A stretch of DNA of 52,722 nucleotides. Origin: CG-Epi1 sp964634895. GTDB lineage: Archaea; Thermoplasmatota; Poseidoniia; MGIII; CG-Epi1. The notes below the pieces were generated by a model. The model searched no databases, was not told where the DNA came from, and saw nothing but the letters and a program-made list of their open reading frames with translations. Position 1 is the first letter of the stretch; each line of letters begins with the position of its first letter. The stretch spans positions 1 through 52,722 of the forward strand of contig CAZWJS010000001.1 in NCBI GenBank assembly GCA_964634895.1, written 5' to 3'. Positions 1-9,238 of this stretch are shown one piece after another. The position numbers and the translations under genes were made by a program.

Positions 1-26
1 TATTATAAATTCTTTTACCACGAAAT

Positions 27-102
27 TGGTGCAGGCGCCGGGATTTGAACCCAGGTTGAGGGGTTGGAAACCCCTAGTCATACCAGACTAGACCACGCCT
101 GC
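27..102 (-). tRNA. tRNA-Gly (anticodon UCC), CCA encoded
   Basis: On the minus strand a complete cloverleaf can be folded. The 7-bp acceptor stem is GCAGGCG/CGCCTGC and the T arm carries GGTTCAAATCC. The anticodon stem AGGGG/CCCCT closes the loop TTTCCAA, so the anticodon is UCC (glycine, GGA codons). The discriminator base is A (position 30) and the 3' CCA is encoded (27-29). No intron is seen. The 5' end (102) directly touches the stop codon of the upstream co-directional protein gene, so the tRNA probably has to be cut from a shared transcript by RNase P. Confidence 0.95.
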
Positions 103-2226
103 TTAAACTTGTATTTTAAATTGAGATCCAGGTCCACAGCCTTCAGGAACTTTTACGTTTACTAGTTGACCGCTTGGGGCTTTTATTTGTATTTGCTGTC
201 CGGCCATAACGCCATCAGGTACTGTTACTGTTAGGATAGATGGAGCAGCCGGTGGAGGGACTGGAGCAGGTTGAGGTGGGGCAGCAGGTTGAGGTGGTGG
301 TGTAGTTTGCGGAACAGCAGCCATACTTGGTGGAGCTTCAGGTTGTGGAGGTGCAGCAGCAGGAGGCGGAACTGGAGCAGGTTGAGGAGGTGCAGCAGCA
401 GGTTGTGGAGGTGCAGCAGTAGGAGGCGGAACTGGAGCAGGTTGTGGAGGTGCCATTTGTTGCTGTGGTACTGCAGCCCCCGCTCCTTCCATTCCAGCCC
501 ATTCATCACTAAAGTCATCCACAGAATCGTTAGATGCTCCGAATGCCCCCTTTGCACGTTGATTAAGGAGAAAAGCAGCAGAACTTCCTAAACCAATAAT
601 TAATACAATTGAAACAATCCAAATAGGATCTACTGGAAAATCACTTTCCTCTCCTAATTCTTCAGTTTCAGGGCCAGTAGCCCCTGCACCTGTAGCAACA
701 TTAAAAGTTATTGATACTTCTTTTACGATATCAGGATCGCCTCCAGAAGTAACAGATATTTTCACAACGGCTTGATCACCTGCCGAATCAATAGGTGCCA
801 AGATAGAAACTAAAATTCCTTTTTCTTCACCTGAAGAAAGGCTAAGTCCCCCGCTTGGCATATCGAAAACCCAATCTGACCCTCCCAATGTGGGACTGGC
901 ATCTATGTTAACAACATCATCCACACTTGCTAAATTTTGGACGTAAACATATTTAGAAATCCAAAAAATTTGTCCAGGTTCTAGTAATATTACATCACCT
1001 TCTGGAGTACTAAGAGCAAGATCATATTCACCTTGCACAGATATTTCAAAGTCTAATTCAACAGGATCACCTGCCCCAGAAGAATCACTAGCTATAGCCT
1101 TTACAATTACAGTAATAACTTCTCCAGCTTGAGCGTCTGAGGAAATAGTAATCTTAACATGTGCAGCAGAAAACTCTTCAAAACTATCTAGTGCCCCACC
1201 TCCTGCCTCAAATGCCCATCCTTGCGGTCTATTGCCAATTTGGCCTTTGTACCAGTCTTTCCATTCAATAACGTAGTTTATAGAATCGGACCACTTATTT
1301 AGCAAATTGAAATTAATGGTCAAAATTTCCCCAGGTTCTCCTTTAATCTGGTTTCCAATTACATTTCCGAGTTCTAGTTCTAGCCCATACTTCATTCTAA
1401 CATATGTTGTTAAAACTAAATCATCTTTAGTATCACCTCCCGAATTCTGTGATTTTGCAGTTACAATCACTTCTTTATTCACACCATATGCCGTATCAGA
1501 AGGGGCTGTAACTGTTAGCACTACAGTCGACCAAGAAAAAGCATTTATATTCAAATTAATAGTATCATCTTTATCGTCACCTAATTCAGCCTCCCACCCA
1601 TTAGTCATGGTTGATAAAGAAATTATGAGAGTATCGTCTTTGTTTCCTAGATTCTCAATAAGAAGTGAATAGGTTGTACTTTCTCCAATGCCTACAGATC
1701 CATTTATGTTTCCTCCTACGACTTCTGGGTCAATTTTCACAGAAACACCGGTCTTTTCATTTACATGTATTTGAATAGTTTCATATTGTATATGATCTTC
1801 ATTAGCATCTTCATTGTCCTTACATTTTAGCTTAATTTCCCAAGTACCATATTTAGCATTATTTTCAGCTTCTACTGAAACATTTATTCCACTTCTTATA
1901 GATTCTCCAGAAACATCAATTCCATCTAGTGAAATTGATTTAGAAGATTGACTAGCTTGTCCATCATGGCTCCACCAAGCTTTCAACCCATTACTTTCGT
2001 ACTCAGCCTTGTTAGTAATATCAAGCCTAAAGTCCTTAGGTTCAGATAGAAGGTTCTCAATTTTAATACTTATATTAACTACATTTCCTATATCTACATT
2101 TTCTTCTCCGTTAGTCGGATTGTCGAAATCAAATTCAAATTCATGTTCATCAGCACTTGTATCTCCTAATAAAAGGCTACTACAAACTAGCAAGATGAGT
2201 GTGAAATAGTATCTATCGAAGCTCAT
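103..2226 (-). CDS. Secreted, membrane-anchored Ig-like/NEW3-type protein with Pro-rich tail
   Basis: A 707-residue protein with a signal peptide at about 1-25 (hydrophobic LILLVCSSLLL, possible cleavage after DTSA). A long beta-rich ectodomain follows, with repeats typical of CARDB/NEW3-like modules (for example APSDTAYGVNKEVIVTA). A single membrane segment lies at about 535-556, then a cytoplasmic tail. The tail has a Pro/Gln/Ala repeat (about 587-663) and a small C-terminal module (about 664-707) with paired TVTVPDGV and VKVPEGCGPGSQF motifs. Such proteins are usually cell-surface or envelope proteins, and the exact role is unknown. The ATG has no Shine-Dalgarno site but a TATA-like box lies about 32 bases upstream. 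The stop codon directly abuts tRNA-Gly. Gene boundaries and topology are well supported; function is not assigned. Confidence 0.85.
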   Translation of the reverse strand: MSFDRYYFTLILLVCSSLLLGDTSADEHEFEFDFDNPTNGEENVDIGNVVNISIKIENLLSEPKDFRLDITNKAEYESNGLKAWWSHDGQASQSSKSISLDGIDVSGESIRSGINVSVEAENNAKYGTWEIKLKCKDNEDANEDHIQYETIQIHVNEKTGVSVKIDPEVVGGNINGSVGIGESTTYSLLIENLGNKDDTLIISLSTMTNGWEAELGDDKDDTINLNINAFSWSTVVLTVTAPSDTAYGVNKEVIVTAKSQNSGGDTKDDLVLTTYVRMKYGLELELGNVIGNQIKGEPGEILTINFNLLNKWSDSINYVIEWKDWYKGQIGNRPQGWAFEAGGGALDSFEEFSAAHVKITISSDAQAGEVITVIVKAIASDSSGAGDPVELDFEISVQGEYDLALSTPEGDVILLEPGQIFWISKYVYVQNLASVDDVVNIDASPTLGGSDWVFDMPSGGLSLSSGEEKGILVSILAPIDSAGDQAVVKISVTSGGDPDIVKEVSITFNVATGAGATGPETEELGEESDFPVDPIWIVSIVLIIGLGSSAAFLLNQRAKGAFGASNDSVDDFSDEWAGMEGAGAAVPQQQMAPPQPAPVPPPTAAPPQPAAAPPQPAPVPPPAAAPPQPEAPPSMAAVPQTTPPPQPAAPPQPAPVPPPAAPSILTVTVPDGVMAGQQIQIKAPSGQLVNVKVPEGCGPGSQFKIQV
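238..468 (-). repeat. Pro/Gln/Ala-coding tandem repeat
   Basis: An imperfect tandem repeat with a period near 60 bases lies inside the surface-protein gene. The block AGGAGGCGGAACTGGAGCAG (plus strand) recurs at 361 and 421, and a diverged copy is at about 242-290. It encodes the low-complexity linker between the membrane segment and the C-terminal module. Such repeats can change copy number by slippage. Confidence 0.8.
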
Positions 2227-2253
2227 GTGGAGTGAGGTTCTAGCAAGCGCATC

Positions 2254-2264
2254 ATATAAATTTT
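2254..2264 (-). promoter_or_regulatory. TATA-like promoter element for the surface-protein gene
   Basis: On the minus strand the AT-rich stretch AAAATTTATAT lies about 32 bases before the ATG at 2226. This suggests a transcript with a leader of only a few bases. The position is inferred from spacing alone. Confidence 0.45.
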
Positions 2265-2306
2265 GCGTTACATAATGTCTTTAAGTGTCATACAAATAAC
2301 TTTTTT

Positions 2307-3125
2307 GTGGAAATAACAGATAACCACTTTCATTTGGACCCTTTTGGAAAGAAAGAATTAGCAGTTAAAGATTTTCTTAGGGCAGGTGGCACACGTTTGG
2401 TTTTGGTGCATAAGCCCTATTCACCTTGGAAAAAATTTGAGGATTTTAAAGCACAAGTAAATATCACTCTTAAGTTATCTAAAAAGGCTCGAGATGTTGG
2501 GGCCAAGGTTGCAGTTGTAGCCTCTCCACATCCAATCCAATTAGTCAAGCTTCTTGATTCTTACGATGTGGAGAAATCCTCAGAAATATATCTTAAAGCA
2601 GTAGATTTTTGTACAGATTTAGTCAGTGAGAATGAAATAGTAGGTTTAGGTGAATTGGGCAGACCTCACTTTGATGTTAAAGAATCAATTTGGGATTTTT
2701 CTAATACTATTTTATTAGAATCATTGTCCAGAGCCAGAGAAGTAGATGCAGCAGTAGTTTTGCATACTGAAACAGGTACATCGGAAGTGATGGCTGATTT
2801 GGCCCAAATTGCAGAAAAAGCTAATTTTCCAAAATCAAGGTTAGTTAAGCATTACGGAGGTCCCGAAGCAATTGATAATCCCTATGGTTTAACAGTATCT
2901 TTGATTTCTTCATCAAGTAATATCGCTCATGCCTCAAAGTTGAAGACTAATTTTATGCTTGAAACCGATTATTTAGACGATCCTAGTAGGCCAGGGGCTG
3001 TAATGGGGCCAAAGACAGTTCCCCGCAAAACTTTCTATTCCCTTGAGAATGATATAATATCTAAAGAACAATTAATTGATATACATACAAATTTGCCAAA
3101 TTTAGTTTATAAGACCTTCACTTAG
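2307..3125 (+). CDS. TatD-like TIM-barrel metal-dependent hydrolase (COG1099 type)
   Basis: A 272-residue protein of the amidohydrolase/TatD superfamily. Metal-ligand motifs are visible in order: HFHLD near residue 7 (HxH), EIVGLGELGRPH near 110, VVLHTETG, RLVKHYGG, and the C-terminal LETDYLDDPSRPG followed by GPKTVP. The last pair is characteristic of the archaeal COG1099 group rather than of bacterial TatD nucleases. The substrate is unknown; a DNase or other hydrolase role is possible. The start is GTG (2307), with no in-frame ATG close by. It is transcribed divergently from the surface-protein gene across 80 bases. Its stop codon overlaps the stop of the convergent helicase gene. Confidence 0.85.
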   Translation: MEITDNHFHLDPFGKKELAVKDFLRAGGTRLVLVHKPYSPWKKFEDFKAQVNITLKLSKKARDVGAKVAVVASPHPIQLVKLLDSYDVEKSSEIYLKAVDFCTDLVSENEIVGLGELGRPHFDVKESIWDFSNTILLESLSRAREVDAAVVLHTETGTSEVMADLAQIAEKANFPKSRLVKHYGGPEAIDNPYGLTVSLISSSSNIAHASKLKTNFMLETDYLDDPSRPGAVMGPKTVPRKTFYSLENDIISKEQLIDIHTNLPNLVYKTFT

Positions 3126-6100
3126 ACTTCAACTTTCTCATCACTTTTTAGTTCCCATTCTAAATTAAGTCTCCATTGTCTACACCAGGCCTCGATAACA
3201 TGCCGTTCATGGTTTTCACCTACAAATTCAGTGATAATCACATCCTTGCCACGTTTAGACATCTTAAATGCACCAGTTGTTCTAGTTGAACTAAATATTA
3301 CGTTACATGCACCTAGACCATATTGTTGTTTCACATCCTCACTTAAGTAATGCGCTAGTCGATCCGCTTGATTTAGAACAAAGCTTCCTTGGAAGAGATG
3401 CCCTTTTACCCTTTCCAAATCTTCTTTTATAATCCAATATAGGGTTTCACTTCCATCTTTCAGAAAGCCTTTAACTAGTACATTTTCTTTTTCTAGTCTT
3501 AATAGTATACTTCTCAATTCAGACATTGGTATTTCACCTTTGAGAAGCATTCCCAGACCTTCAGCAGAAACAATTCCGAAGGATAAAATCAATCTTTTTA
3601 CTACTCTAAATCGGGCTTCTTTAGGTTCATATATTCGATTTACCGGCAAAGTTCGATAGTTGCCTTGAGCAGTTCTCACTAGATTCAATGACTGATACAG
3701 CCTAGCCAAAGATAATTTAAAGGAATCAGGATCCATCCCACTTCTTCTATACAGTTCTTCTCTGGGTAACCCTTTAGAATCAATTGCTAAAGCTAATAGC
3801 CTTCTATCATCAGGTTCAGGTGCTACATTTCTAGCATCACGATAGATTATCGCATCTCTTACAGTACAATATGTTGAATAACCTGGAATCATAACTCCTT
3901 GTACTAGTTCCATCTCGTTTCCATAGTCTCTAGGATGAAAGAAACGCCCTTGTATTCTTAGGGATAATTCATATTCAGATCTAATGCCCCCCATTTCTCT
4001 AAATGCCTCTGAAGCACTTTTGAATCGTCTTTCAGGATGAATCCGTTGCCTCCACAAGAGGTATCCAGAGATGTCTCTTTCTTGATATGATCTATTTATT
4101 ACAGGTCCTTTAATTAACCAATTTCTTATTTTTTGATATCCATTTTTTTCGAATTTTTTAATAATGTCTATATCAAGTTCATCAACTTTGCTACCAGAAA
4201 AAGTTTTTATTCTAATAACATTGCTGTGAAAATTCTCTTGATATCTTGAATATTCATCCAATGCTGCAGTAAATTCATCAATACTTATTTTTGTTTCTAG
4301 CATAACCTCTCGAATATCTAATAAACCAGACATAGCCCATGCTTCCATATAGCCTGCGACCATACCTCCATAAATTATGGGATTTGTCCAAGCTTCACCG
4401 TAAGTTGAATACATTTCTCTTCTAATGTGTGTTAGTATTGGATCTCGCCAAGACACTACGCGTGTTCTTTGTTTTTCGTTCGTATTTTTTATTTTCTCTA
4501 CCTCTTCTTTGAGGCAATATGTAAAAAGTCTAGTTGCGCCAACAACAACAATTTTAGCTACCTTATTTTCCTCTTGTAGTTGATTTAGAATGCTTCTTGT
4601 TATGTTTAGCGGCAATCCACATTCTCTTCTTAATTCCGCAAAAGTAAGCGGTCCAGCACTTTGTAATTGATCAAGCACTAATCTTTTTTCAGGATTCTCA
4701 GGTGATTCGTATTCATTTAAAATTCTATATCTGTTGTGAGTTGTCCATGGATTTCTATGCCTATTATATCTATGAATCATCAGTTTTTCTTCTAGACTTC
4801 TCAGTGCTCCGTCAATCAATTCCGTTCTTACTTCAAGTTCCTTTGCGATTTCACTTTTTGTTAACGGAGGGCTTCTTCTGAGCATGTCAACAATTAAATT
4901 TTGGATTTTTCCTTCAGGTCCTTTTCTAAATAGTGATTGATATATTCCAACTTTGTTTGCAGGCACATATCTTAACTTCCCTGCTAGAAATCGTCCTTGT
5001 AATATTGCATCTGAATCCCTCCATTCCCACCATTCATCTAAGTTTGCTTCTTTGAGTCGATGAAAAGCAGTTCTTGGTGAGGCTACATCACTATGTTGAT
5101 CAAATAGTGTTTGAAGGCTAGAGAACTTACGAAACAATTTTTGATCAATATATTCTCTTAGAATCTTTTCAGGAACTACGTCTATGTTTCCTTGAGCTTG
5201 TGCTTCTAGATAGATTACATCTTCAGCTAAAAGGTATTGTGGTGTGTTTAATCCAAGAACAAAATTCCCTCCCTGTATAGTTCCTTGTTCCTCTAAATCA
5301 TAAAGAGTCTGGTTTACAATATCTTCAGATATATTTAATTCCAATGCGATTTGATCACTTGTGCTTGGCCCTACAAAACCAATGTGCTTTTTTATTAGCC
5401 AATCAAGTGACTTTTCATATGATGCTGTGGCTTCAATATTACTCTTTCTGAAACCATTTGGCATTTTACAGATTAAATAGTTTTTTTCTAATTCTTCGCT
5501 AATCTTCTTTGATTTTATATCTTTAATATTTTTTATTTTGGTATAAGTTTTTTTAGCTTCTTTACTCAATTTTTTCTCAGCACTATAAATTCTTTTGTAA
5601 TAGGGAACTAATTCAGGTATGACAAATAAGCGTTCTTTTTGTCCAGTCCAAACAGATTCTACCTCATTGGTTTCAATCATCTCATGGCACAAATCTTGCA
5701 TTTCAGAATTTGGTAAATCCGACATTCTGTATATAGATTTTTCTTTATCATTCAGAAGATACATTCCTCCAATCTGGCGCAATGACTGTATCAGGCCTTC
5801 TTTAGTTCCAATAATTGGTTTTTTTTCATTAAAGTAACTAAATATCAATTCGTTTTCGAATCTAGGTTTATCGCCTCCATCCTCCTCTAAAACTCTGCCT
5901 AAAACCTGGGCATGTAATTCTCTTAGTAGTGCAGATCGATCTTCCATTAAAACAATATCACTTAAGCCAGATAGAATGAGACTGTGTGATAACGGGGAAG
6001 GTACAGGTTCATATCCTCTATAATTTACAGTTCTAATTCCTTCTTCAATTTCATCTAAAATGAGTTGAGCATTTTTTAAATCAAAGGCATCGTGTAGGAC

Positions 6101-8458
6101 CTCACGATATGCTTCTTCAAGCATTGGAAATGAATCAACTTCATTTATTGCTTCTAGCACTTGGGCAGTTCTCAATTGTTGTCTAGGTAGAGAGATCTCT
6201 CTTCCTTTGTAATTTCTTAGAACCATAAAAGACCGGTTTGCACAATGCCTGAAGCGCTGAGCAAATATTTCTGTATTAGTTATAGCCTTTCTAAGCAATA
6301 TTTCTAGTGATTTTGGTTTTAACCTTTCTACAAGCCCTTCTATTGCTAACCTATTTGGAAATGTTAATAGAAATGCGTCATCACTTAATGATATTCTAAC
6401 ACTACTACCAATTTCCTTCCCAAGTTCGTATGCAAATGCTCGTGCTAAGGCATCATTGACCCTTCTTCCAAAAGGAAAATGAAAAATTGCTCCGCTTCTT
6501 CCTCTGTTATCTATGTATCCCTCGACCATCAGTTCTTTATCCGAGGGAACGAAACCACAAATTTTCTTTTGTTCATTTAAATGTGAAAGAACAGTTTTTG
6601 CAGCCCCTTTATCCAATCGATATTCTTCTTTTAGCCAGTTAAGCATATCATCTTTTGAGTGATTAAGTTTTTCTTCAACTTCAGCTCTAAATCGACCAAC
6701 AGCTTCAGATAAATCAAAAGATCGTGGAAGCATCTCACCAGACCATGATGGAACAGTTGGCTTTCTACCTAATCCATCTTTGACAATTACTGTAGATCTT
6801 TCAGATTTTATGAATTGATAGGTTCTTCCACCAAGAACAAAAATGTCATTTTTAGATAGATTTTCAACAAATTTCTCAGATAGATTCCCTAGTTGTATCC
6901 CCCTTCCTTCTAATACAACAGCATAGTTGATTTCTTGAGGGATAGTTCCAATATTCATATTATAAATCTGCCTTGAACCTCTTTTTATTCCAATTTCTTT
7001 TTCATTCCCTTCATACCAAATTTTAGGATAGACTCCATGTTTTTCTAATTTATTTCCTCCTAGAAAATCTAAAACTTCTAGAAATTCGGTTTTGGACAGA
7101 TTTCTATAAGGATAAGCTGATCTAACTAGTTTATACATTTCATTGGTCTGCCATTTTCTATCTAGAGACATTCCAATTATTGATTGAGCTAAGACATCAG
7201 TAGCTTTTTCAGGTATTGATACACGATCTATACGGCCATCATATGCAGATTTAACTAAAACGGCACATTCAATCAAATCATCTGAATCAAATACAACTAG
7301 TCTTCCTTTTGATATTGCCCTCAATGCATGTCCAGCTCTTCCTATTCTTTGAAGTCCTTTAGCTATAGACTTTGGGGAACCAATTTGAACTACTAAATCA
7401 ACATATCCAATATCAATTCCTAATTCAAGACTTGTTGAAGAAATGACTACATCCATTTCACCTCCCTTGAGTTTCTTTTCTACATCTAATCTCATTTCTT
7501 TAGATAGGGAACCATGGTGCGCTGCTAATTTCTCGATTCCTCTTTCTTTGAGTTGCATTGCGATTGATTCTGTTCCAGCTCTTGTATTTGTGAATATTAA
7601 AGTAGTACGATGATCATTTACTAAATCAACCAAAAGATCATACATTTTCGAATTTATTATTTCAGTGGAATGAAGAGTTAAATTATCAACAGGGCACAAA
7701 ACTTTTAGATCTAAATGCTTTCTTTCTTTAACATCTACAACATTGACTGGTCTTGGTTTTCCATTTTGGTATCCACCTAGGAACCCTGCAATATCTTCGA
7801 TTGGAGCTTGTGTTGCAGATAGTCCAATTCTTACAGGTTCAACATCGATGATTTGAGCTAATCTTTCAACAGATAGGGATAAGTGAGTCCCTCTTTTATT
7901 GTTGGCAAGGTCATGTATCTCATCTAATATGATATATCTTGTCTTTCTAAAGTGGTCTCTAAATTTTTTTGAAGACAACAATAGACCTAAACTTTCCGGT
8001 GTCGTTATCAAAATATGTGGAGGTTTTCTAACCATCCTTGCTCTTTCTTTAAGCGAGGTATCTCCAGATCTCACTGCCACTTTTATATCAGGGACACTAA
8101 TCTCTAATTCTTCTGCTAACTTTATCATTTCTTCTAGTGGTTGTTTTAGATTTCTATCGATATCATTTGCCAAAGCTTTGAGTGGAGAAACATAAATTGC
8201 ATGAACTCCAGTTTCTAGTCCTTCTTCATTGTGTTTTCGAAAAAAGTCATTTAATATGCTCAAAAAGGCAGTTAGTGTTTTACCTGATCCTGTTGGGCTT
8301 GAAACTAATACATTTTCATTGTTGTTAATTAATGGTACAGCCATTGCTTGTGGTGGCGTCAAATCATTGAATTTCTGATTGAACCATTTTCGAAGTAAAG
8401 GTTCAAATTTTTTTAATACTTCAGTTTTGCTTTTTCTATTTGTAATGTAATTAACCAT
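3122..8458 (-). CDS. lhr: Giant Lhr-type DEAD/DEAH helicase
   Basis: A 1778-residue superfamily-2 helicase. Walker A SSPTGSGKT is at about 53-61, the DEIH box at 179-182, the SAT motif near 214-216 and QRIGRAGH at 370-377. An Lhr-core beta/winged-helix region follows (LGGRTYQF, LPRSFDLSEAVGRFR). The second half holds several winged-helix-like segments. The extreme C-terminus (LNQADRLAHYLSEDV onward) resembles the AlkZ/YcaQ-type domain found in the C-terminal half of bacterial Lhr. Usual archaeal Lhr proteins are about 850-950 residues and E. coli Lhr is about 1540, so this is an extended bacterial-style form. A role in DNA repair or recombination is inferred from the family. The 3' end overlaps the TatD-like gene by four bases (TTAG, two opposing stops). 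No clear promoter was recognised. Confidence 0.88.
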   Translation of the reverse strand: MVNYITNRKSKTEVLKKFEPLLRKWFNQKFNDLTPPQAMAVPLINNNENVLVSSPTGSGKTLTAFLSILNDFFRKHNEEGLETGVHAIYVSPLKALANDIDRNLKQPLEEMIKLAEELEISVPDIKVAVRSGDTSLKERARMVRKPPHILITTPESLGLLLSSKKFRDHFRKTRYIILDEIHDLANNKRGTHLSLSVERLAQIIDVEPVRIGLSATQAPIEDIAGFLGGYQNGKPRPVNVVDVKERKHLDLKVLCPVDNLTLHSTEIINSKMYDLLVDLVNDHRTTLIFTNTRAGTESIAMQLKERGIEKLAAHHGSLSKEMRLDVEKKLKGGEMDVVISSTSLELGIDIGYVDLVVQIGSPKSIAKGLQRIGRAGHALRAISKGRLVVFDSDDLIECAVLVKSAYDGRIDRVSIPEKATDVLAQSIIGMSLDRKWQTNEMYKLVRSAYPYRNLSKTEFLEVLDFLGGNKLEKHGVYPKIWYEGNEKEIGIKRGSRQIYNMNIGTIPQEINYAVVLEGRGIQLGNLSEKFVENLSKNDIFVLGGRTYQFIKSERSTVIVKDGLGRKPTVPSWSGEMLPRSFDLSEAVGRFRAEVEEKLNHSKDDMLNWLKEEYRLDKGAAKTVLSHLNEQKKICGFVPSDKELMVEGYIDNRGRSGAIFHFPFGRRVNDALARAFAYELGKEIGSSVRISLSDDAFLLTFPNRLAIEGLVERLKPKSLEILLRKAITNTEIFAQRFRHCANRSFMVLRNYKGREISLPRQQLRTAQVLEAINEVDSFPMLEEAYREVLHDAFDLKNAQLILDEIEEGIRTVNYRGYEPVPSPLSHSLILSGLSDIVLMEDRSALLRELHAQVLGRVLEEDGGDKPRFENELIFSYFNEKKPIIGTKEGLIQSLRQIGGMYLLNDKEKSIYRMSDLPNSEMQDLCHEMIETNEVESVWTGQKERLFVIPELVPYYKRIYSAEKKLSKEAKKTYTKIKNIKDIKSKKISEELEKNYLICKMPNGFRKSNIEATASYEKSLDWLIKKHIGFVGPSTSDQIALELNISEDIVNQTLYDLEEQGTIQGGNFVLGLNTPQYLLAEDVIYLEAQAQGNIDVVPEKILREYIDQKLFRKFSSLQTLFDQHSDVASPRTAFHRLKEANLDEWWEWRDSDAILQGRFLAGKLRYVPANKVGIYQSLFRKGPEGKIQNLIVDMLRRSPPLTKSEIAKELEVRTELIDGALRSLEEKLMIHRYNRHRNPWTTHNRYRILNEYESPENPEKRLVLDQLQSAGPLTFAELRRECGLPLNITRSILNQLQEENKVAKIVVVGATRLFTYCLKEEVEKIKNTNEKQRTRVVSWRDPILTHIRREMYSTYGEAWTNPIIYGGMVAGYMEAWAMSGLLDIREVMLETKISIDEFTAALDEYSRYQENFHSNVIRIKTFSGSKVDELDIDIIKKFEKNGYQKIRNWLIKGPVINRSYQERDISGYLLWRQRIHPERRFKSASEAFREMGGIRSEYELSLRIQGRFFHPRDYGNEMELVQGVMIPGYSTYCTVRDAIIYRDARNVAPEPDDRRLLALAIDSKGLPREELYRRSGMDPDSFKLSLARLYQSLNLVRTAQGNYRTLPVNRIYEPKEARFRVVKRLILSFGIVSAEGLGMLLKGEIPMSELRSILLRLEKENVLVKGFLKDGSETLYWIIKEDLERVKGHLFQGSFVLNQADRLAHYLSEDVKQQYGLGACNVIFSSTRTTGAFKMSKRGKDVIITEFVGENHERHVIEAWCRQWRLNLEWELKSDEKVEV

Positions 8459-8575
8459 GTTTTTTAAAACGGTATCAGAAGGGCAATAGCGAGGGGTGTA
8501 ATAGAGTATGGGTCTGTTTAGATATTAATTTTGAGGTAATAAACTCTTTTTAGGACCCTTCAGTCGCAAATAAGA

Positions 8576-8650
8576 GCCACCGTGGCTAAGGGGTATAGCG
8601 GCGCCTTGGTAAGGCGCAGGTCGTGGGTTCGATTCCCACCGGTGGCTCCA
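8576..8650 (+). tRNA. tRNA-Thr (anticodon GGU), CCA encoded
   Basis: The acceptor stem is GCCACCG/CGGTGGC. The anticodon stem GCGCC/GGCGC closes the loop TTGGTAA, giving anticodon GGU, which reads ACC/ACU (threonine). The T arm has GGGTTCGATTCCC. The discriminator is U (8647) and CCA is encoded (8648-8650). The 117-base interval between this tRNA and the helicase start holds no other gene that I can recognise. The tRNA 3' end stops one base before the stop codon of the convergent fibrillarin gene. Confidence 0.96.
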
Positions 8651-8651
8651 T

Positions 8652-9236
8652 TTATTCAACGTAATATGCCCTATGGCCTTTAGCCCATTTTGAGATATCA
8701 ATATTTTCAACAAAAACAAAATTTTCCTCTAATCTTTTTTCACAGTTCCTAAAAATTTCGTTTTCTTTTCCTTGTATAGATCTTGACTTTAACATTAATA
8801 GTCCACAATTTGGTTTGTAATATGCGTAATTTCTCAAAAAAATATCTAGTTGGTCTCTTTGTGCAATATCTTGATAAATAATATCAGGTTTGTTTGTGTG
8901 TAATTTATATTTTCTGGGGAAATGGGCATCTTCTAGACATGGAATTATATTTTTCTTTTTTTCCACCAACAAAAGTAGTTCAGCCATAGCAATAGGAGAA
9001 ATATCAACTGCAATTATTCGACCCTGGTGACATATATCACTAATAAATCTGACTGTATTTCCCTCAGCAGCTCCTAGATAAAGAACAATTTTTTTATCAG
9101 TGAATGGCCATTTTTTCCCACCACCTAAAATGTATGCTGATAATTTAGATTTGTATGGATTCCAATTTATCCATTTGTTTCCTTTTTTTAATTCCAATAA
9201 ACTTTTTTTCTTTCTTAATCCCTTAGGCAGAGTCAT
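8652..9236 (-). CDS. flpA: Fibrillarin-like 2'-O-methyltransferase
   Basis: A 194-residue SAM-dependent methyltransferase, the catalytic subunit of the box C/D sRNP that 2'-O-methylates rRNA and tRNA. Visible motifs are the SAM-binding loop LYLGAAEGNTVRF (52-64; the family norm is close to YLGAASGTTVSH), VDIS with D78, IYQDIAQRDQ (120-129) and LMLKSRSI with the catalytic-type K150. A late His lies in KGHRAYYV. It is somewhat short for the family (usually near 225). It follows topoisomerase VI subunit B after a two-base gap, so the two are likely co-transcribed. The partner gene nop5 is not in the window. Confidence 0.93.
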   Translation of the reverse strand: MTLPKGLRKKKSLLELKKGNKWINWNPYKSKLSAYILGGGKKWPFTDKKIVLYLGAAEGNTVRFISDICHQGRIIAVDISPIAMAELLLLVEKKKNIIPCLEDAHFPRKYKLHTNKPDIIYQDIAQRDQLDIFLRNYAYYKPNCGLLMLKSRSIQGKENEIFRNCEKRLEENFVFVENIDISKWAKGHRAYYVE

Positions 9237-9238
9237 TC

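Noticed and set aside
271..591. Plus-strand open frame of 106 codons rich in Arg, Trp and Ser
   Set aside because: It is the antisense of the Pro/Gln/Ala repeat in the surface-protein gene; its composition simply mirrors that repeat.
8525..8719. Minus-strand open frame of 64 codons
   Set aside because: It runs across tRNA-Thr and the end of the fibrillarin gene, so it is a chance frame.
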